Below are positions 11,071 through 23,987 of a stretch of DNA of 64,000 nt, piece after piece (position 1 is the stretch's first letter; each line of letters begins with the position of its first letter). The stretch comes from Phoebastria nigripes. Lineage: Eukaryota > Chordata > Aves > Procellariiformes > Diomedeidae. A program made the translations under genes and the position numbers. The notes under the pieces were generated by a model. The model was not told the origin of the DNA, searched no databases, and worked only from the letters and a program-made list of their open reading frames with translations. Location: the NCBI GenBank assembly GCA_035582835.1, contig JAYKAV010003166.1, positions 275,152-339,151 of the forward strand, written 5' to 3'.

Positions 11071-13240
11071 GGATGACAGCGAGGACAACACATTAACATA
11101 GGTAATTTTACTTCAGAGTTGCTTGGGGCAGAACCTCTAGACCTAGAGGTTACTGCTGTCAAAGTAGGACCTTTTTCTTCCTGTCACTTCTTTCAGAGAT
11201 GAAAGGAAAGATTTCCCTTAGCCTACAGCATTTAGCGTGCAAACGCTCCACCACAACATTTTGAAACTATAGAAATCATGAAACCAGCCTGTGACCTTCC
11301 ATTTCAGTGACAGTACAGGAATCCCTTGAGCAGCGGAGGCATCCTCTGATATTTGGAAAAGTGTCATGTTTTCTTTACAGAGAAAACTGTCATATTGTTG
11401 TTGGCATAAAATACAACACTTCCTGGAGTTGTGATTTCCTTGTTTGCTACAAAATGTCACCTGGGCAACTGACATGTTTTTGTTTTGCTTAGAGCAACTT
11501 CCCACTTATGATATTCAAATCGAGTTGATATTGATACCGTAAGCTGTGCTGAAAGGAGCAGCAATTACAGACATCTGAAATTCCTCAAGAAAAAGGCAGT
11601 TTAGCTAAAAGACGCGGACCCTCACGACAATGGCAATCCGGCTGCAAGTTAAACACAGCCCTTATATAATTTGCAACCTATTGATGTGCCAGGCAGTAAT
11701 TCTCCAGCAGGAAAAAGTCTCGGGAAGAAGCAGGCTCAGATAAATGAGATGCTTCCCCAAAATAAGCAACCGAGTGTTCACTGGGAAAAAAAAAAAAAAG
11801 AAAGAAAAAAAGGACAAACAAAATGCTCAGCCTGAAGCAATAAGTAGAAAAGTACGGGGCTTTTAAATCATCCCTCCACTTACTTACATCTTAAAGTACA
11901 AAAGGATTTTAATCTGAGCTAGCATAGCCTTCTTATAGCATTGCTTTTTTGGGGGACAACTTTAACCTTTGGGTCGGTAGGATTGCTTTGATTAAATACC
12001 AGAGTTCTTTTCTGACATTAAAAAAATTAATAACAGTCAGTATTCGTAATTTTGAATGTTGCAAGTAGCAACTTTGACTGAAATTAAGGGTGCTGAGAGG
12101 CGTCACTTCTTTTTCCACAGCTAAAGAGCTGAAGGGAAGAAAATCATATTTACATTTAAAAAACTCCAAATGGTTTCAAACCAAGAAAAATTTAACTCTT
12201 TAATTACACAATGCTGCGATAGTTAGGAAAGTTAAATCGCCAGCTTAAACCACGCAATCTGAAGCAGCAGATGATCTTCAAAGCGTATTTCACAAAAGGA
12301 GCAGACTGGGTGCTGGAATATTCGAGGCTTATTTAACAATTTCTGTGAGGTTTCTTTGCTAAAGATGTCTTAATGGAAAATAAAGAAAAAAGTGTTCACC
12401 TTTGATCTGGGCAGAGGAAAGAGGGTTGTGTTTATTGCTTTCCAGTAAGTAGTTAATGATACCAGTTTTGACGTGTGGGTGTAAAATATAAACAAACTTA
12501 AGTATACACATGGATATCTGTATCTCTAGATATGTTTATCTCTAAGTATTACAGAGATTTTCACTGTATGAGCTCTGGGTGAAGCTACACAGATGCAGAA
12601 ACAGAATAATTACTTCTCAACAGAAACAAAAAAAAATCCTTTTTAAAGCAAAAAGAGCCTATTGTGTTTGAAGTTGTAATGGAAAAAAAAAATCCTAAAA
12701 TTATATCCATTTAGCAGAAACTCTGCTTCATTTAGGAACTCTGTCTTTTAAATGAACAAGCAATTTTTTAACAGATTTACATGTTTTGTAAAAATATGTC
12801 AAACAAACTAAAGAGAAGGTCTCCTAATTACTCATCAAACAGACTCCAGTCAGCAGGGAATGCAGCTGGAGTGATATGTTGCACTAATGTTAGGGCAGAC
12901 CCGAAATATTTCCGTTTGGAAAATAACAGCAGCAGCAGCAGCGGCAGCAGCAACACCCCGCTCAGCAGCGCCTGCGGGCTCGATCCTGCCAGGACGGACG
13001 CGTGTGCCGGGCGCTGAGCGCATGAGCAGCCCAGGCATTGCCGGGAGGTCAGCTGAGGGCTTAAATTGAACCCTACACATCCCCCTTTTGCGGAAGAAGC
13101 AATGTTACACGTCTTTTTGCAACGTACAGGACGTTAAACCTCCGCTATTTAGTATGCAAGTGATGAACAAAGTTTTCTGTTCACACAGAGTCTTTTTTTC
13201 TTTTCTTTCCTTCTTTTATTAAGTATCTACCGCAGCAAGA
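11071..13240. other. Intergenic sequence with low-complexity patches
   Basis: Contains an A14 run at 11786-11799 within an A/G tract, a (CAG)n stretch at 12927-12952, and a small CpG-bearing patch at 12955-13025. No reading frame over 95 codons and no recognised domain. Confidence 0.5.
12927..12952 (+). repeat. Short (CAG)n microsatellite
   Basis: Five CAG units, one CGG interruption and further CAG units. In frame it would give poly-Ser or poly-Ala runs, which explains the short open frames over it. No gene is implied. Confidence 0.75.
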
Positions 13241-14060
13241 TTTCCACGAAATGCTCATTAGCAAATACGCAGGAGTGCTTCCTGGTTTTAGTGTGGAATT
13301 ATATTAGAGACCGTTTGGTAGGAACGGGAGAAAAGTCACCATTAGGCATATTAATGACTATGCCTTTTAACAAAGCTGCTCGCTTCTCTCAGCGTTGGAA
13401 TTCATTTGAAAATAAGAATACTGCCAAATTAGTGGCCTTCCTTTCACATGCAGTACGGTGTTATCTGATATTATATATATAAAGTTTTTGCTGGCACAGT
13501 AATCGTAGTGAAATTCCTTATTCCTGCATAATTGTTATAACGCAGGGCCCTCTTATCCTGCTCTCCCAGCCAAAACTCTGACTCACTTCAAACGGGAATT
13601 TTTTCTAGGCAACAGCTCTGGCATAGGGCTCACGGTTTGTAACTCTTCATGTCTCCCCTAAAGGGAGCAAGCGATGTTTGGCATATCCCCGGTGCAAGAC
13701 AATTTTAAAGGTATATTTAAGACGTGTGTGTCGTACTGCGGAGTATATGTCGCAGAGTTAAGAGCAGTGTGTAAAGGTTTGTGAAAATCCACAGCCTAAA
13801 CTGGTCTGACCCTCACCGACTGTCGGCCTCGCTCCTCCGGCAATTATTAAATTTAGAAAGCTCAGATTGCCAGTCTGGAGTAACTATTACATTGAATAAT
13901 TATTCTGATGTGCACCCCAATAGCTGCAAACAGAATCAGGCCGATAATTTCACCGTAGCCAGGAGCAGGATTGGACCCGTAATTGCCACTCTCTTCTGAT
14001 TTAGTCTGTAATTCATATTTTCAACAATATGCAATCCATTAGCAGTACAGAAAAACATGC
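13241..14060. promoter_or_regulatory. Candidate conserved non-coding elements
   Basis: Dense in homeodomain-type motifs, including CTCATTAGCAAATA near 13253, a hairpin GGCATA-TTAATGAC-TATGCC around 13345-13364, GAATAATTATTCTG near 13894 and CTGTAATTCATATTTTC near 14007. There is no repeat and only one 72-codon frame. This is the start of the region most likely to be a regulatory cluster. Inference. Confidence 0.4.
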
Positions 14061-15055
14061 AATAACTACTTGGGTGGACTTAGGATTCTTGGGTTGCTCT
14101 CAGACAGATGGCTTTTTCTGCGATTTTTTTTTTCTTCCCCCCACAGTTTACTTTCACTTGTATTGGAACTGGTTTAGTACTTCCATAGGATTTTTAAGAT
14201 AAGTAGAAGGATTATTGGTCACGCTCCTTGAAATTCATCATGGAGCGGTGCTGGCTTTGGCTGTAGCTCGTTATTTGTTGCGTTTCTTTAAAGTGGAATA
14301 TGTTCAGGACACGCACCCTTCAAAGGTTTGTAAAGAGGAAAACAGTCTCAGCAGAATTTGCCTTTGCATCAGCTCCTGTAGGGTCCTTAAATAACTTCTC
14401 TCCAACGTGGCAATATTTCAATATTCTGCTAAAAGATCCTTGTTAACAGGAGGCACCCCGGATCTCATAACTGGGTTTTTATTACAAATCCCAGGGATGT
14501 TTGTTCTATAGATACAAAGGAAAACTTCTGCTGTCTTGACTTTTTTTAAGGTAAATGTTTCAGGGGTTGTGTTTTTTAAACTATGTATATTTGGTAAATG
14601 CAATTACCTACCTTCTACTAGCGGAACTTTATTTTCTTCCTTTATAGTAATATATAGATCTGAAATTCCAAGGGTTTCTGGTGCTTTTCAGCTGTCACCT
14701 CAAGTCAAAATCATGGAGTTCAGCTATAAAAAAAATTATATATAATAAATTTAACTTGACCTAACTGAAGGTTTTTAAAGCGAGCAGGTATTTTTGACAT
14801 TAAAAAAAAAAATATTACTACGACTGTATTATCCACACATCTCCTCGCTTCTATTTATACCACAAAAAAAACCTGTTCTCCAAAATGTGGTCTGAACTTC
14901 AGTCCCTGCTAATATCTGCGACGGACGGTGCTTCAGAGAATACACTTTTATAAAATGCAAAAGACACTTTGCAACGTTTCAGGTCATAAACCGAAACCAC
15001 ATAATCCGATATACAATACCACCTATACGTCCGCACACATCCATAGGTATTGTCT
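14061..15055. other. AT-rich intergenic sequence
   Basis: No gene or repeat recognised. Short chance frames only, A/T runs at 14126-14133 and 14803-14812. Confidence 0.5.
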
Positions 15056-15059
15056 GATT

Positions 15060-15180
15060 GCGGAGGGAGCCCCCGGCTCTAGCAGCCTCCCGCGCAGTCC
15101 CGCCTGCGCCGAGCGCGGCCCTTTGGCCCGCGTTACAGACGAGCCCCTCTTTAGCGCTTACCGGGCTATTTTATACGCCC
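15060..15180. other. Small CpG-rich patch
   Basis: A cluster of CpGs within CTCCCGCGCAGTCCCGCC and GCCGAGCGCGGCCC between about 15088 and 15145, in otherwise AT-rich surroundings. Too short for a formal CpG island. Confidence 0.4.
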
Positions 15181-15622
15181 AAGTAAACTTTCATACTCCG
15201 GTTCAAATTTAATCAATTTTTTTTGTTTTGCAGCCTTTTGTAGATTGAGTCTTTTGTTAAGAAAGGACGTCTTGTTTCCAAAACACGCCAGAAGTAATCG
15301 CTGGCATCAGAGTGCCACCAAAAGGCAGGAAAAGAAATCAGCAGCCAGGCACTGACCTTTGCAGAGACAGCTAAGGTTATGCACATAACATTTGCTTGTT
15401 TACTTTGCAAAATAAGCAATGAGTTGGAAACTCCGAGCTTAGCAAGCGTCTCGCTACACCTGAAAAGCAACACTGACAACAACAGCAAAACCCCATGGTT
15501 GTTCTTGGGTTTGCTGTTGTTGTGCGTGGAGGCTGTTATCTGCTCCACTCTATATCTATCATGATGCAACTTTAATAACGTTAGCCAAGACTGCTCAGAA
15601 AATCACAGCTGTAGCTGGAGGC

Positions 15623-15684
15623 AAAAGGGAAAGAAAAAAAAAAAAAAAAAAAAGGAAAGAAAGAAAGAGGGGGGGAAAAAAAAG
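15623..15684 (+). repeat. 62-nt pure purine tract with A20
   Basis: Uninterrupted A/G from 15623 to 15684, including A20 at 15634-15653, AAAG repeats and a G7 run. It could be a decayed poly(A) tail plus microsatellite, but no retroelement body is visible upstream. Confidence 0.7.
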
Positions 15685-16189
15685 CTAAAATGAGGTGCTT
15701 CTCCCAAGCCTCACCTAGTGAGCTGAGTATTGGCTTATGCGTGAGAATAAGCAAACGAATCGATCGCTGCAGTAGGTTGATGGCTACTGGTCGTTTTGAT
15801 GGATATGACGGTAAAAAAAAAGTCCAGATTGGTTCACAGTGGACCTCAAACCATGTCAGCTAAAACCAAAGAGACAAAAAAGTGACAGCTGCGGAGAGTA
15901 CACTGCAGGCAGTCAATGGTTCCTGTGATTTATTGTTCCATCTGCCTTGCCGCTGTGAGGACAAGTTCCCCCTGATTTGGTTAAAATGAAAAGGACCTCA
16001 GAGAGCACAACGTGTTTTTTGAAAATGTGCAGAAACTATTTTTTTATTTCTTGATTTATGTGCCTTTCCCCCTCCATAATGTTTGCACCAATTGTTACCC
16101 AATAATGCTTACTGAAAAATGTGAAGCTTCCCAACCACTAAGAAATCCTCCAGACCGCCCCCACCCCTCCACCCCATCACAAAAAGAGA

Positions 16190-16236
16190 GGGGAAAAAAA
16201 AGAAGGAAAAAAACCCTACAAAAAAAAAAAAAAAAT
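16190..16236 (+). repeat. A-rich low-complexity tract
   Basis: A-rich stretch with an A15-16 run ending near 16235, preceded by a C-rich segment at 16157-16175. No retroelement body recognised. Confidence 0.6.
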
Positions 16237-16400
16237 ACCCACATAAATAACCCCCGCTGTCAAACACAAGCCAGAAAACTAGTTTGTCTATTTTTTAACC
16301 TTCCTGCTTTCCAATTAACAGCCGCATTTCGGAGACTGCGAAGCTGCCAGGCTGCGAGGCGGTTAAAAGCCGGGCTCGGCAATGGGTGGCGTGTAACCAT

Positions 16401-16960
16401 TTAATATATTAGAGAGTTCAAACCCGGATTATAAATTTGCCTGAGCCACCCAAGTGCTATGGCCAACAGTTTTCGATTAGCGGAGGCTATTGCCAGAGCT
16501 CAGCCCCGTCGCTTGGGCGGAGGGGACGGAGCCGTTGCCGTGTTTACACACCAACTTTTTTGCCGTTTCTGACTTGAAAAGGAACATTTCCTTCGTGCGG
16601 TTGATATAGCTTATTACCCCATTAAAGAGAAGCACCGCACGACACTTCTGTCAGGGTAACACCGAGGCCTAATCAACACTTGGAGGTGTAACACAACACA
16701 AATAATCTCGCTCCTCGGGGAAGCCGGAATAGCAGCCTGAGAAACGCTCGGGCTTTTCCCCGGGAGAATTCAAGTATGCCATAGCAGAAATATGGTTAAT
16801 GTTTTAATACATTTATGGAGCATAAATCATAAATGAAGCATTAAGCATCCAGCGCTCGCTCAAAAGTTTTAACAAATACGAGCAAATTGAATGAATCTGG
16901 TGGAGCGAGGTATTGATAATTTTCCGTGTGTATCACACGGTGGGAAAAAATGGATGCAGG
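16401..16960. promoter_or_regulatory. Candidate conserved enhancer block
   Basis: Between 16580 and 16930 the sequence combines homeodomain sites (CCATTAAAG, CCTAATCAAC, GGTTAATG, GCATTAAGC), two near-copies of CATAAATCATAAATGAAGCA within 16819-16845, and a CpG-bearing segment at 16500-16545. No coding frame or repeat. Strong resemblance to developmental enhancers, unproven without alignment. Confidence 0.4.
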
Positions 16961-17111
16961 GCCGCCGAGGGCCGCCACGTCCTCGCACGCGTTAGAATTC
17001 CCCACTTAACGCCGCACAAACCAGTAACCCCCAAGAAGCGAAGGGAAGGCTCTTCCTCTCCCCCTCCAATAAATGTTTCATGCAGATCAGCAAATTTTCA
17101 GCAAATTTCCC

Positions 17112-17232
17112 ATGAAAAGGTCGGCCGGGGCCTGCGGTGCGCGGCGAGGCGCGGGGTCCCCGGCGGCCTGACCCCGGCGGCGGCCGCTTCCTGGCTCCAG
17201 GTTTCCTTCGGCCTCGCAGGTCCAGCCCGGTG
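17112..17232. promoter_or_regulatory. Small CpG island
   Basis: About 110 bp with 17 CpGs by my count and very high GC, including CGGCGGCCGCTTCC around 17178 and GCGCGGCGAGGCGCGG around 17139. It is the strongest CpG cluster in the window. No TATA box or recognisable first exon lies next to it. It could be an orphan promoter of a non-coding RNA or a CpG-rich enhancer. Confidence 0.5.
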
Positions 17233-17307
17233 TCAAAAGCTGGCCTTGTCTCCTGTCTCAGGATGTTGGTTTTACCTCTCAAGTGTTTCCTGAATTTGCA
17301 AAAATTC

Positions 17308-17364
17308 TTGGGGTTTTTTGTTGTTGGGGGTTTTTTGGGTTGTGTTTTTTTTTTTTTTTTTTTT
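17308..17364 (+). repeat. 57-nt pure G/T tract with T20
   Basis: Only G and T from 17308 to 17364, with T6-G-TTGTT-G5-T6-G3 runs and a T20 at 17345-17364. It sits just 3' of the CpG island. Confidence 0.75.
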
Positions 17365-17410
17365 CTGGCCGTTGTCTGCAAGCGGCTTCATGTTCAAAAG
17401 CCCATTTACC

Positions 17411-17525
17411 AAGGGGGGGGGGAAGGAAAAAAATACAAAAACGAAAAAAAGAAGAAAAAATAAGAAAAGGAAAAGGAAAGCAAGAGAAAACAAGAAGGAA
17501 AGAAAGAGAGAGAGAAAGAAAAAAA
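17411..17525 (+). repeat. Purine-rich low-complexity tract
   Basis: Almost only A and G with a G10 at 17413-17422, then AAAAGG and GAAAGAGAGAGAGAAAG patterns. The lysine-rich frames read through it are low-complexity artefacts. Confidence 0.75.
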
Positions 17526-17559
17526 TTTCTTAGTCGCTACTGTTGAGCAGGGGGTTTTC

Positions 17560-19240
17560 TCCCGGGACCAGTTCTACTTTTGGAACATGTTATTGTCAGG
17601 CAGAGGTCAACATCTTTTACCTCTTTTTTCCATTATTCAAAATAAGTATTGATGTTATGTTTTAGCTATTTAAAAGCCAGCTGCCTTGCTCATTTCAGAT
17701 ATTTTTCCTGGTATTATTGTATGTGGTAATAGCTGGCCTGTGTATCGTCTTTCACAAAATCTAGCCTTTCAGGGTCTCAGTCTTCAAATGATATCAATCA
17801 AAATTTATGCAATTCAAAATCCATATGTATAGAGTCCCAGTTCACCTCATTTAATGATAATAGTAAACCACATGTTGTGTACATGTCTGAAACACTTTTC
17901 TAGTTCTTGACTGTATTAACCCTAGGGGCACTATGTTTTTGTACAGCTTGCCCAACTGAGCAGCATAATATATTGATTAATACTTGGCAACAACTGCATT
18001 CTTGAATAATAAAACCATGAACAAGGTAAACGTGTACTAATAAAACAAGAAGAGTGTCAATATGATTTGGGGATGTATGTTAATAAAAGATGCTAAAGAA
18101 CAGGCGAGCCCCCATCCCCACAATTAACAAAGCGCAGAGCCTAAAGCTGGTCCCTTTTCCAGCCCCGCGTGATGTTGTTATTGCAGAGCCTCCTCGCCTA
18201 CCTGGGCAGCCGTGGAGCGGCCACAACAAATGCTCCATATTTATGGGGGCCGCATCCAGTACACAGGAAAAAGTTAGGCGTTTCTGCAAAAGGCGAATTA
18301 GAATTAGCAATATTTCATCAATACCCCGATTCTTCCTGGGCAGAGCCCGGTGCAGGTATCACCAGCAAAGCCTGGGAACAGTTACTGATTTTACAATAGA
18401 ATTTGCTTCTGACAGACTGCATTATTTGCTTAAGGTTTAATATACAGTTAGAAATAAGATTTGCTTTCATGGAAAAGCACTAAAACATTTGGCAAAGGAA
18501 GAGCCGAACGTTTTCCTTAATTTGCTTTGGCAACTCTGAAAAATAGATCCCATTACGCTCACGTTTGCATTCCAGAAACATAACAACGAACGATAATTTT
18601 ACGAAAATCAAGATATAATTAAAAATAGTGTGATATAATAAGCAGCGAGCAAAGGCAGAAGAATGAGAAGAGACATGCTGGAAAGCATTGCTTTCAGCAC
18701 TGGGGATGACTGAGGAGGAAAAAAAGCAAAGGACACCAGCTGAAAAGCTATTGCCAGAGCTTATTTATTTATTTTGGGGCCGAGGGGGGGAGGCAGCGGA
18801 GGAGGGAAGGACTTGAAAGTAAAAATTGTTTAGCAAACAGTTAAAACAGTTTCATGCTTTTTTTTTTTTTCCTAAAAGGAAGACAATATTTAAACACAGG
18901 TTCATATTCATATTTCAGTCATTTGACTTTTGTATGAAAACAAATATTGAGGAATTAAACACAATTATGTTTTGATTAACTGGAGCTGGTTCCTAAAACC
19001 GCAAGGTAGAGCAGCAAGATTGCATCTGTGTCTTCCCTCAATGCCATCCACATGAGTCACAGCGAGGCAGGAAAGCTGTTGACAAATTAATACTTTAAGA
19101 AAATAAACTATGGTCATGTTGAACATAGAGCAACTTTATCCTGATTAATTTGTGTTGGAGTCGCTCCAGCCCCCTTTACAAAGCCGCGCAGTTTGTACAA
19201 ATGTAATTTCCTAATATTTACATGAGGAAAGCCTCAGCCG
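17560..19240. promoter_or_regulatory. Candidate conserved non-coding cluster
   Basis: Non-repetitive AT-rich sequence with many TAAT-core and TTTATT sites, punctuated by a G-rich run at 18780-18812 (AGGGGGGGAGGCAGCGGAGG) that could form a G-quadruplex. The longest frame is 116 codons (18090-18440) without a domain. Regulatory role inferred. Confidence 0.3.
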
Positions 19241-19321
19241 TTAAGCTTTGCCTCCAGTGTGAGTTTTGTGGTTAGTAAAAAGACAATAAAAATACAGAGA
19301 GGTAATTGTAAGCACATTTGG

Positions 19322-19360
19322 AAAAAAAAAAAAAAAAAAAAAAGAGAGGGAAAAAAAAAA
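19322..19360 (+). repeat. A22 and A10 runs
   Basis: A22 at 19322-19343, then GAGAGGG, then A10 at 19351-19360. No retroelement body recognised upstream. Confidence 0.75.
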
Positions 19361-19599
19361 CCCTGCTTTTCTCCACTCCTCCTTGCAGAGCCCTATAAAA
19401 GTGTGCTGTGCTGCGGCGTGCTCGCAGGGACCGCTGTGCCAGCCGGCACCCGGCAAAGGTTTCAGTAATGCAACACCTAATGCTTAATAACGGCTGTAAC
19501 GCTGCGACTGAACCTCACAAACACACCAACCTTCCCAGGGCTGGCGCTACCTTCCCGCGCCGGTGTTCTCTAAAAGCTGGTATAAATTCCGATTAGCCT

Positions 19600-20600
19600 G
19601 CCTAATCACACGGTCTCTGTCATTTTATGTCTTTATTTAAATAGAACGTCAGGCATTCGTACAATTGTCTAATTTAATAAATACGGGGAGGAAAAATGCA
19701 GTTATAATGTGTTGCTTTGTTTGAAGAATATTAAAAATAACCTTTAGTTTTAATGAGATTTTTTTCCCCCCATCAGTTTACACAATTTTCCAGATGCAAA
19801 ATGAGCTTTTGGCTGTAAAATATTTTATCACATTGTCTTACACAATAAAGATTAGATGTTTTCGCTCTCTCTCAACTCCACCGCAATTATTTTTTAGTGT
19901 TTGCAAATCATAATATCATTTAAAAACCATATTTTATACCTCATCTAAAATACTTTTATAGCAGTGTGATGAAAAAAACCCAACACAACATCTATTTAAC
20001 TACTCTTTTTAAGTGGCTGTAATATGCTTTGGTATAATTTCCCAGAAAAAGGCACAGCTAAAAAAGCTTAGCTGTTCTTGAAAACAAATCTCCCAAGAAG
20101 CATCTTCGCAAAAAATCCCCAGAATTTAATTCCCCTGGCTGAAGAGCCCAGAGAGCCTGAATATAAAAATAGTAGCCCTGTCATTTCACATTCATTAAGT
20201 GTGAAACTCAGAAATTAATAATGTAAAAATATGCTTTTTAATTAGTCTTACATTCTGCCCAATGTACTTAAATGGGATCAGCAGCTCCCTAATGATTTTT
20301 TTCTTAATAAAGTATTAGCCTGTGATGCACTGGGGTTGACAGGTATGATAAACTGGAAAGTACTTTTGGAGGCGTATGAATGATACCAAAATAGTACTCT
20401 CCCATTTAAATGTAATTAACATCAGGGAGCAATATTACATGAGGAGAAGCCTGCGAGATTTTTATTTCAGGGTATTTTTTTTTTTTTTCATTTCTTGTTT
20501 TATGAGTAGTTTGATGATTGCAGCAGTGATTTTATAATTTAATTACCTTTGTTGAAAGCTAAGCTTTTGCTAATAGCAGGTCAACAGGATCATAAAGCAG
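19600..20600. promoter_or_regulatory. Candidate conserved enhancer cluster
   Basis: About 1 kb nearly free of open frames and of repeats, rich in TAATTA/ATTAA cores (for example 20237-20246, 20290-20310, 20412, 20538) and a run of TTAAAATA-like sequence. Texture typical of deeply conserved non-coding blocks. Inference only. Confidence 0.35.
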
Positions 20601-20801
20601 TCTTCAAAAATATTAAAAAGGAGGTAAATCCCCTTAGCTAACCTACACAATAAGAACGTGGGTGCGCATGTGTGTATGCAATGCATTTTATAGATGTATG
20701 TATGTACAGGCTGTACGCCTGTTCCCCTGTTATTTGTTTACTGTGCTATTTCAGATCAGTATTTACTCTCTGAAGGGACTTGTTAGACATTCATCATACG
20801 C

Positions 20802-20924
20802 AAAGAAAAAAGAGGGGGAAAAAAGAGGAAAAAAATAGAGAAAAAAAAAGAGAAAAATAAAAAAAGAGAAATAAAAAAAGAGAAAAAAAAAAAGACAAAA
20901 AAAAAAGGGGGGGGAGGGGGAAGT
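20802..20924 (+). repeat. A/G low-complexity tract
   Basis: About 120 bp almost wholly A and G, with AGAAAAATAAAAAAAGAG-like imperfect repeats and ending in a G8-A-G5 run. The Phe/Leu-rich minus-strand frames are artefacts of it. Confidence 0.8.
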
Positions 20925-20929
20925 AAGTT

Positions 20930-23900
20930 GTGGAGAAACCCATCTGATGCACCATGGATTTTGCCCAAACCAGAAGGGCTGGAGCCTGAAGCCGGTTGCT
21001 CCGCACCAGCAAACACCGCTCCAGCATCCAGCACCGCATCGCGGTGGTGTCCTGCCGCGGCCCCTCTCCCTCTGCCNCCCCTTCCGCAAACACTTTGCGC
21101 TTTTACATTTCTAAAGCAGCCGATTTTAAAACAGGAGATAAAAGATCACTGTTGACCTGCACTGCTTGCGCAAGAGTATTCCCTAACTTATTTATATGCC
21201 AAATGTCACTTGTGTTTACTTAAGAATTTCTTCTCATATCTCGAAGTCACAGCGCTCCCCGAAGATGCACTTGCCATAGGGTAAACAAGCGGGGAGGAGG
21301 GCAGCGTTCCCGGCTCCCTCCTCCTGAAACCAGAGGCTCCTCCGCCATGCTTCACCCTCCTGAGCACGCACTGACATTCCTATATGTTTCCAGGCTGGTG
21401 GATGCATGGACTGAGGTGCTGGGTGCCGTAAACGGCTCGTGACACTGATGCACGGCGGCGCTTGTGAAGTGGTTCCCCATGCGCCGGGCGGGTCGTGCCT
21501 CCTGCCCAAAGTGCAGCCCTTCTTCTCCACCATGGTTTGAAGTTGGAATAAAGGGAAACTTGGAGCTGGCCAACCTAACCAGGCAAACCGACAGCTAGAT
21601 AATGGCCTGACCACAGGGAATGGAAGGGACTTTCCGTTTTGATACTGATTTTCATTTGGTTTATCTGAAAACAGCTAATCCAGCAAACAGACAAAAAAAG
21701 ACCAGTTCTTTTTTTTTTTTTTTCACTCTTCCATTACAAACGCATCCTTCAGGGCTGATCTTGCTTCCGAATATCCCAACCAAACTGGAAGACCTTAGGG
21801 CAAGCAAAAGCCCTCATCCCAAGATCAAGGTGGCCAAAGGATGGGGTCAAAACATCCAGGTAAAGGCATTCCCCACGAATACGGTGTCACACCGTTATCC
21901 CAAAGACCTGGGGCAGTTGGGGTGAGGGGATCAGGGCCCAATGGGTGCCCAGCTGGTAGCGATGCCACGTGGGACTGCAGATGCATCACTACAGGACATC
22001 CATTTCTCCTGCTTTGGTAACTTCCAACATCCTTTAAAAATGTGATCATGAAATGTCATTTCTTTTCTATTTATCTTGGTGGTACAAAACTGCCTAACTA
22101 TTGGCTATACGTGAGCTCTTTTATAATATTTTTCCAATCACAAACACCATTGCATTGTTCCCTGGGGATTCCCGTGATGGATCTATCTATCTATCTATTT
22201 ATGTGTTCATGAATCAAATCATCGGAGTGGAGAAAGTTTGTATAATCTATAGCTTTCGTAAGATTTCACCAAACTTATACTTCATGGGGGATTTCCAGGA
22301 GTGTGACGTTATTTGCACCCCTCTCGGGTGCATGCCGAACACCTCCTCTATTCCCACACAATTTACTGTCCTGTCAAAAATGCTCAACTCACCCCAAAAT
22401 CAAAGCTTAAAAGGCATGTCCAGCTCTCAGCCTGCAAAGGGAGTTTCCAGGAGCAGAGACGTTTTAATGGGCAGCTGAATCAGAAACTAATCATCCGAAC
22501 TGCCCTCGTGTAAACACCCGCTGGAAATTTTATTACTGAGATATTTGGGGTTTTCCTGATAGAGAATAAAAGACAAATAATCGAACTTATTGGAAAATAT
22601 TTACATAGGGCCACACAGTGCAAACCTTAGGAAAGCTGAACAGTATTTACTCAGAGGAATAGCCCTGGTGCATGCAGAGGAGTGGATACTGCTCGGCTGT
22701 CCAGGGAATTGGAGGGAGTTTGTCTGAGTCAGACACGCAGGCAATGGCCCCACACTAGGGCATCATAATGCTTTAATTAATTAATGTCTGTAAACTGTTT
22801 GGTGATCTTGGGATGAAAGGAGTTCTGGAAATGCCAGGTATTATTGAAAATTAATTACTCCAGCCTTCCCCCCAAATCTTGCTAAACATATTTCATTTTT
22901 TAATCTATCCTGCTGCTTTAATACAGCTCATTGCAGAATTATTTTCTGCTAAATATTAAAGGAAAAAAAGAGGGAACCATTTAAGCAGCACATTGAGCGG
23001 CAGCAGAAGAGACTGTACAAGAGCCACATTTTGGGGGGGATGAAGGTCCCTGCGCACAGGGTGGACACAGGCAGAGGACATGGTGATGCAGATGTGCTGC
23101 TCGAAGGGCTCAGCCTGCCTTTCCCCGCCATCCCCCTCTATGGCCAAGCCAAGACCATTCACACGGTGCTGGAGGGACTGCTGGAGGACCACGCTGCCAC
23201 GGGGAGCCGAAGCCATGGGAGATGCAGGACCAGTTTGGGGGATCCAAGGACAATACGAACTGTTCCAGCCGCCGCCATGTGTGCATGTCGGCAGATCAAT
23301 CACTCTAAATGCTATTCATCATTCAATCAAAGGGAGACAGAACATGTATATTATTTATACAAGTCTGAAATCATTTTGTGTTACTTACTGAAGAGTCACC
23401 TTCTGCATCATCGGGAAGCAAAAGGGAAGTCCTGGAAGAGACTCCGTGTACCAGTCCCACCAGGCACACTCCGGTTAGCTCCGCATGCGTGGTCAAAACA
23501 GTAAACTACAATAAATAAAATAGACACCTTTATAGTACTTTTTCAAGGTTGCAGCTTTATACACGTGCATTTTAATTTATGTAATGCACAAATTAATAAT
23601 TTTGTTGTTGCTTATTTATAAGAGCTAGCCCTATGGTCTGTCTGGGGTGTTACAAGACCGTGGTAGTGTTGGAGCATCTTTCAGCTCTCCTTGGGGCAAG
23701 TCAATCCTTCCACTTCCATGAGCAGACAAAGCCCAAGTCTAACATGTGTCTCCCAGGAGGTTCAGGGGGAAAACAGAAGGAAAATGTCTCACTAAACTTT
23801 CATAACTCTAAAATGAACCTATTCTGTATCCTGCAGAGCTGTAGACATTGCAGTCACCTGTCTTCTCCTGGACTATCCCACCCCATTTCTCTTGTTGGAG

Positions 23901-23980
23901 CCATTTGGGTTTGCTGAGATAAGGAAGCAGCTCTGTTAGTAGGACCTCCACGATCACTCCAACCAGGGCATCCATCAGCT
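20930..23980. other. Intergenic sequence, no gene seen
   Basis: Contains a T13 run near 21711, a short (ATCT)n at 22181-22198 and an N at 21077. The open frames at 21234-21614 (minus) and 23031-23504 (plus, 157 codons) have no recognisable domain, start context or splice structure. Confidence 0.5.
22181..22198 (+). repeat. (ATCT)n microsatellite
   Basis: Four to five ATCT units followed by ATTTATGTG. Short and probably stable. Confidence 0.75.
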
Positions 23981-23987
23981 CCAACCT

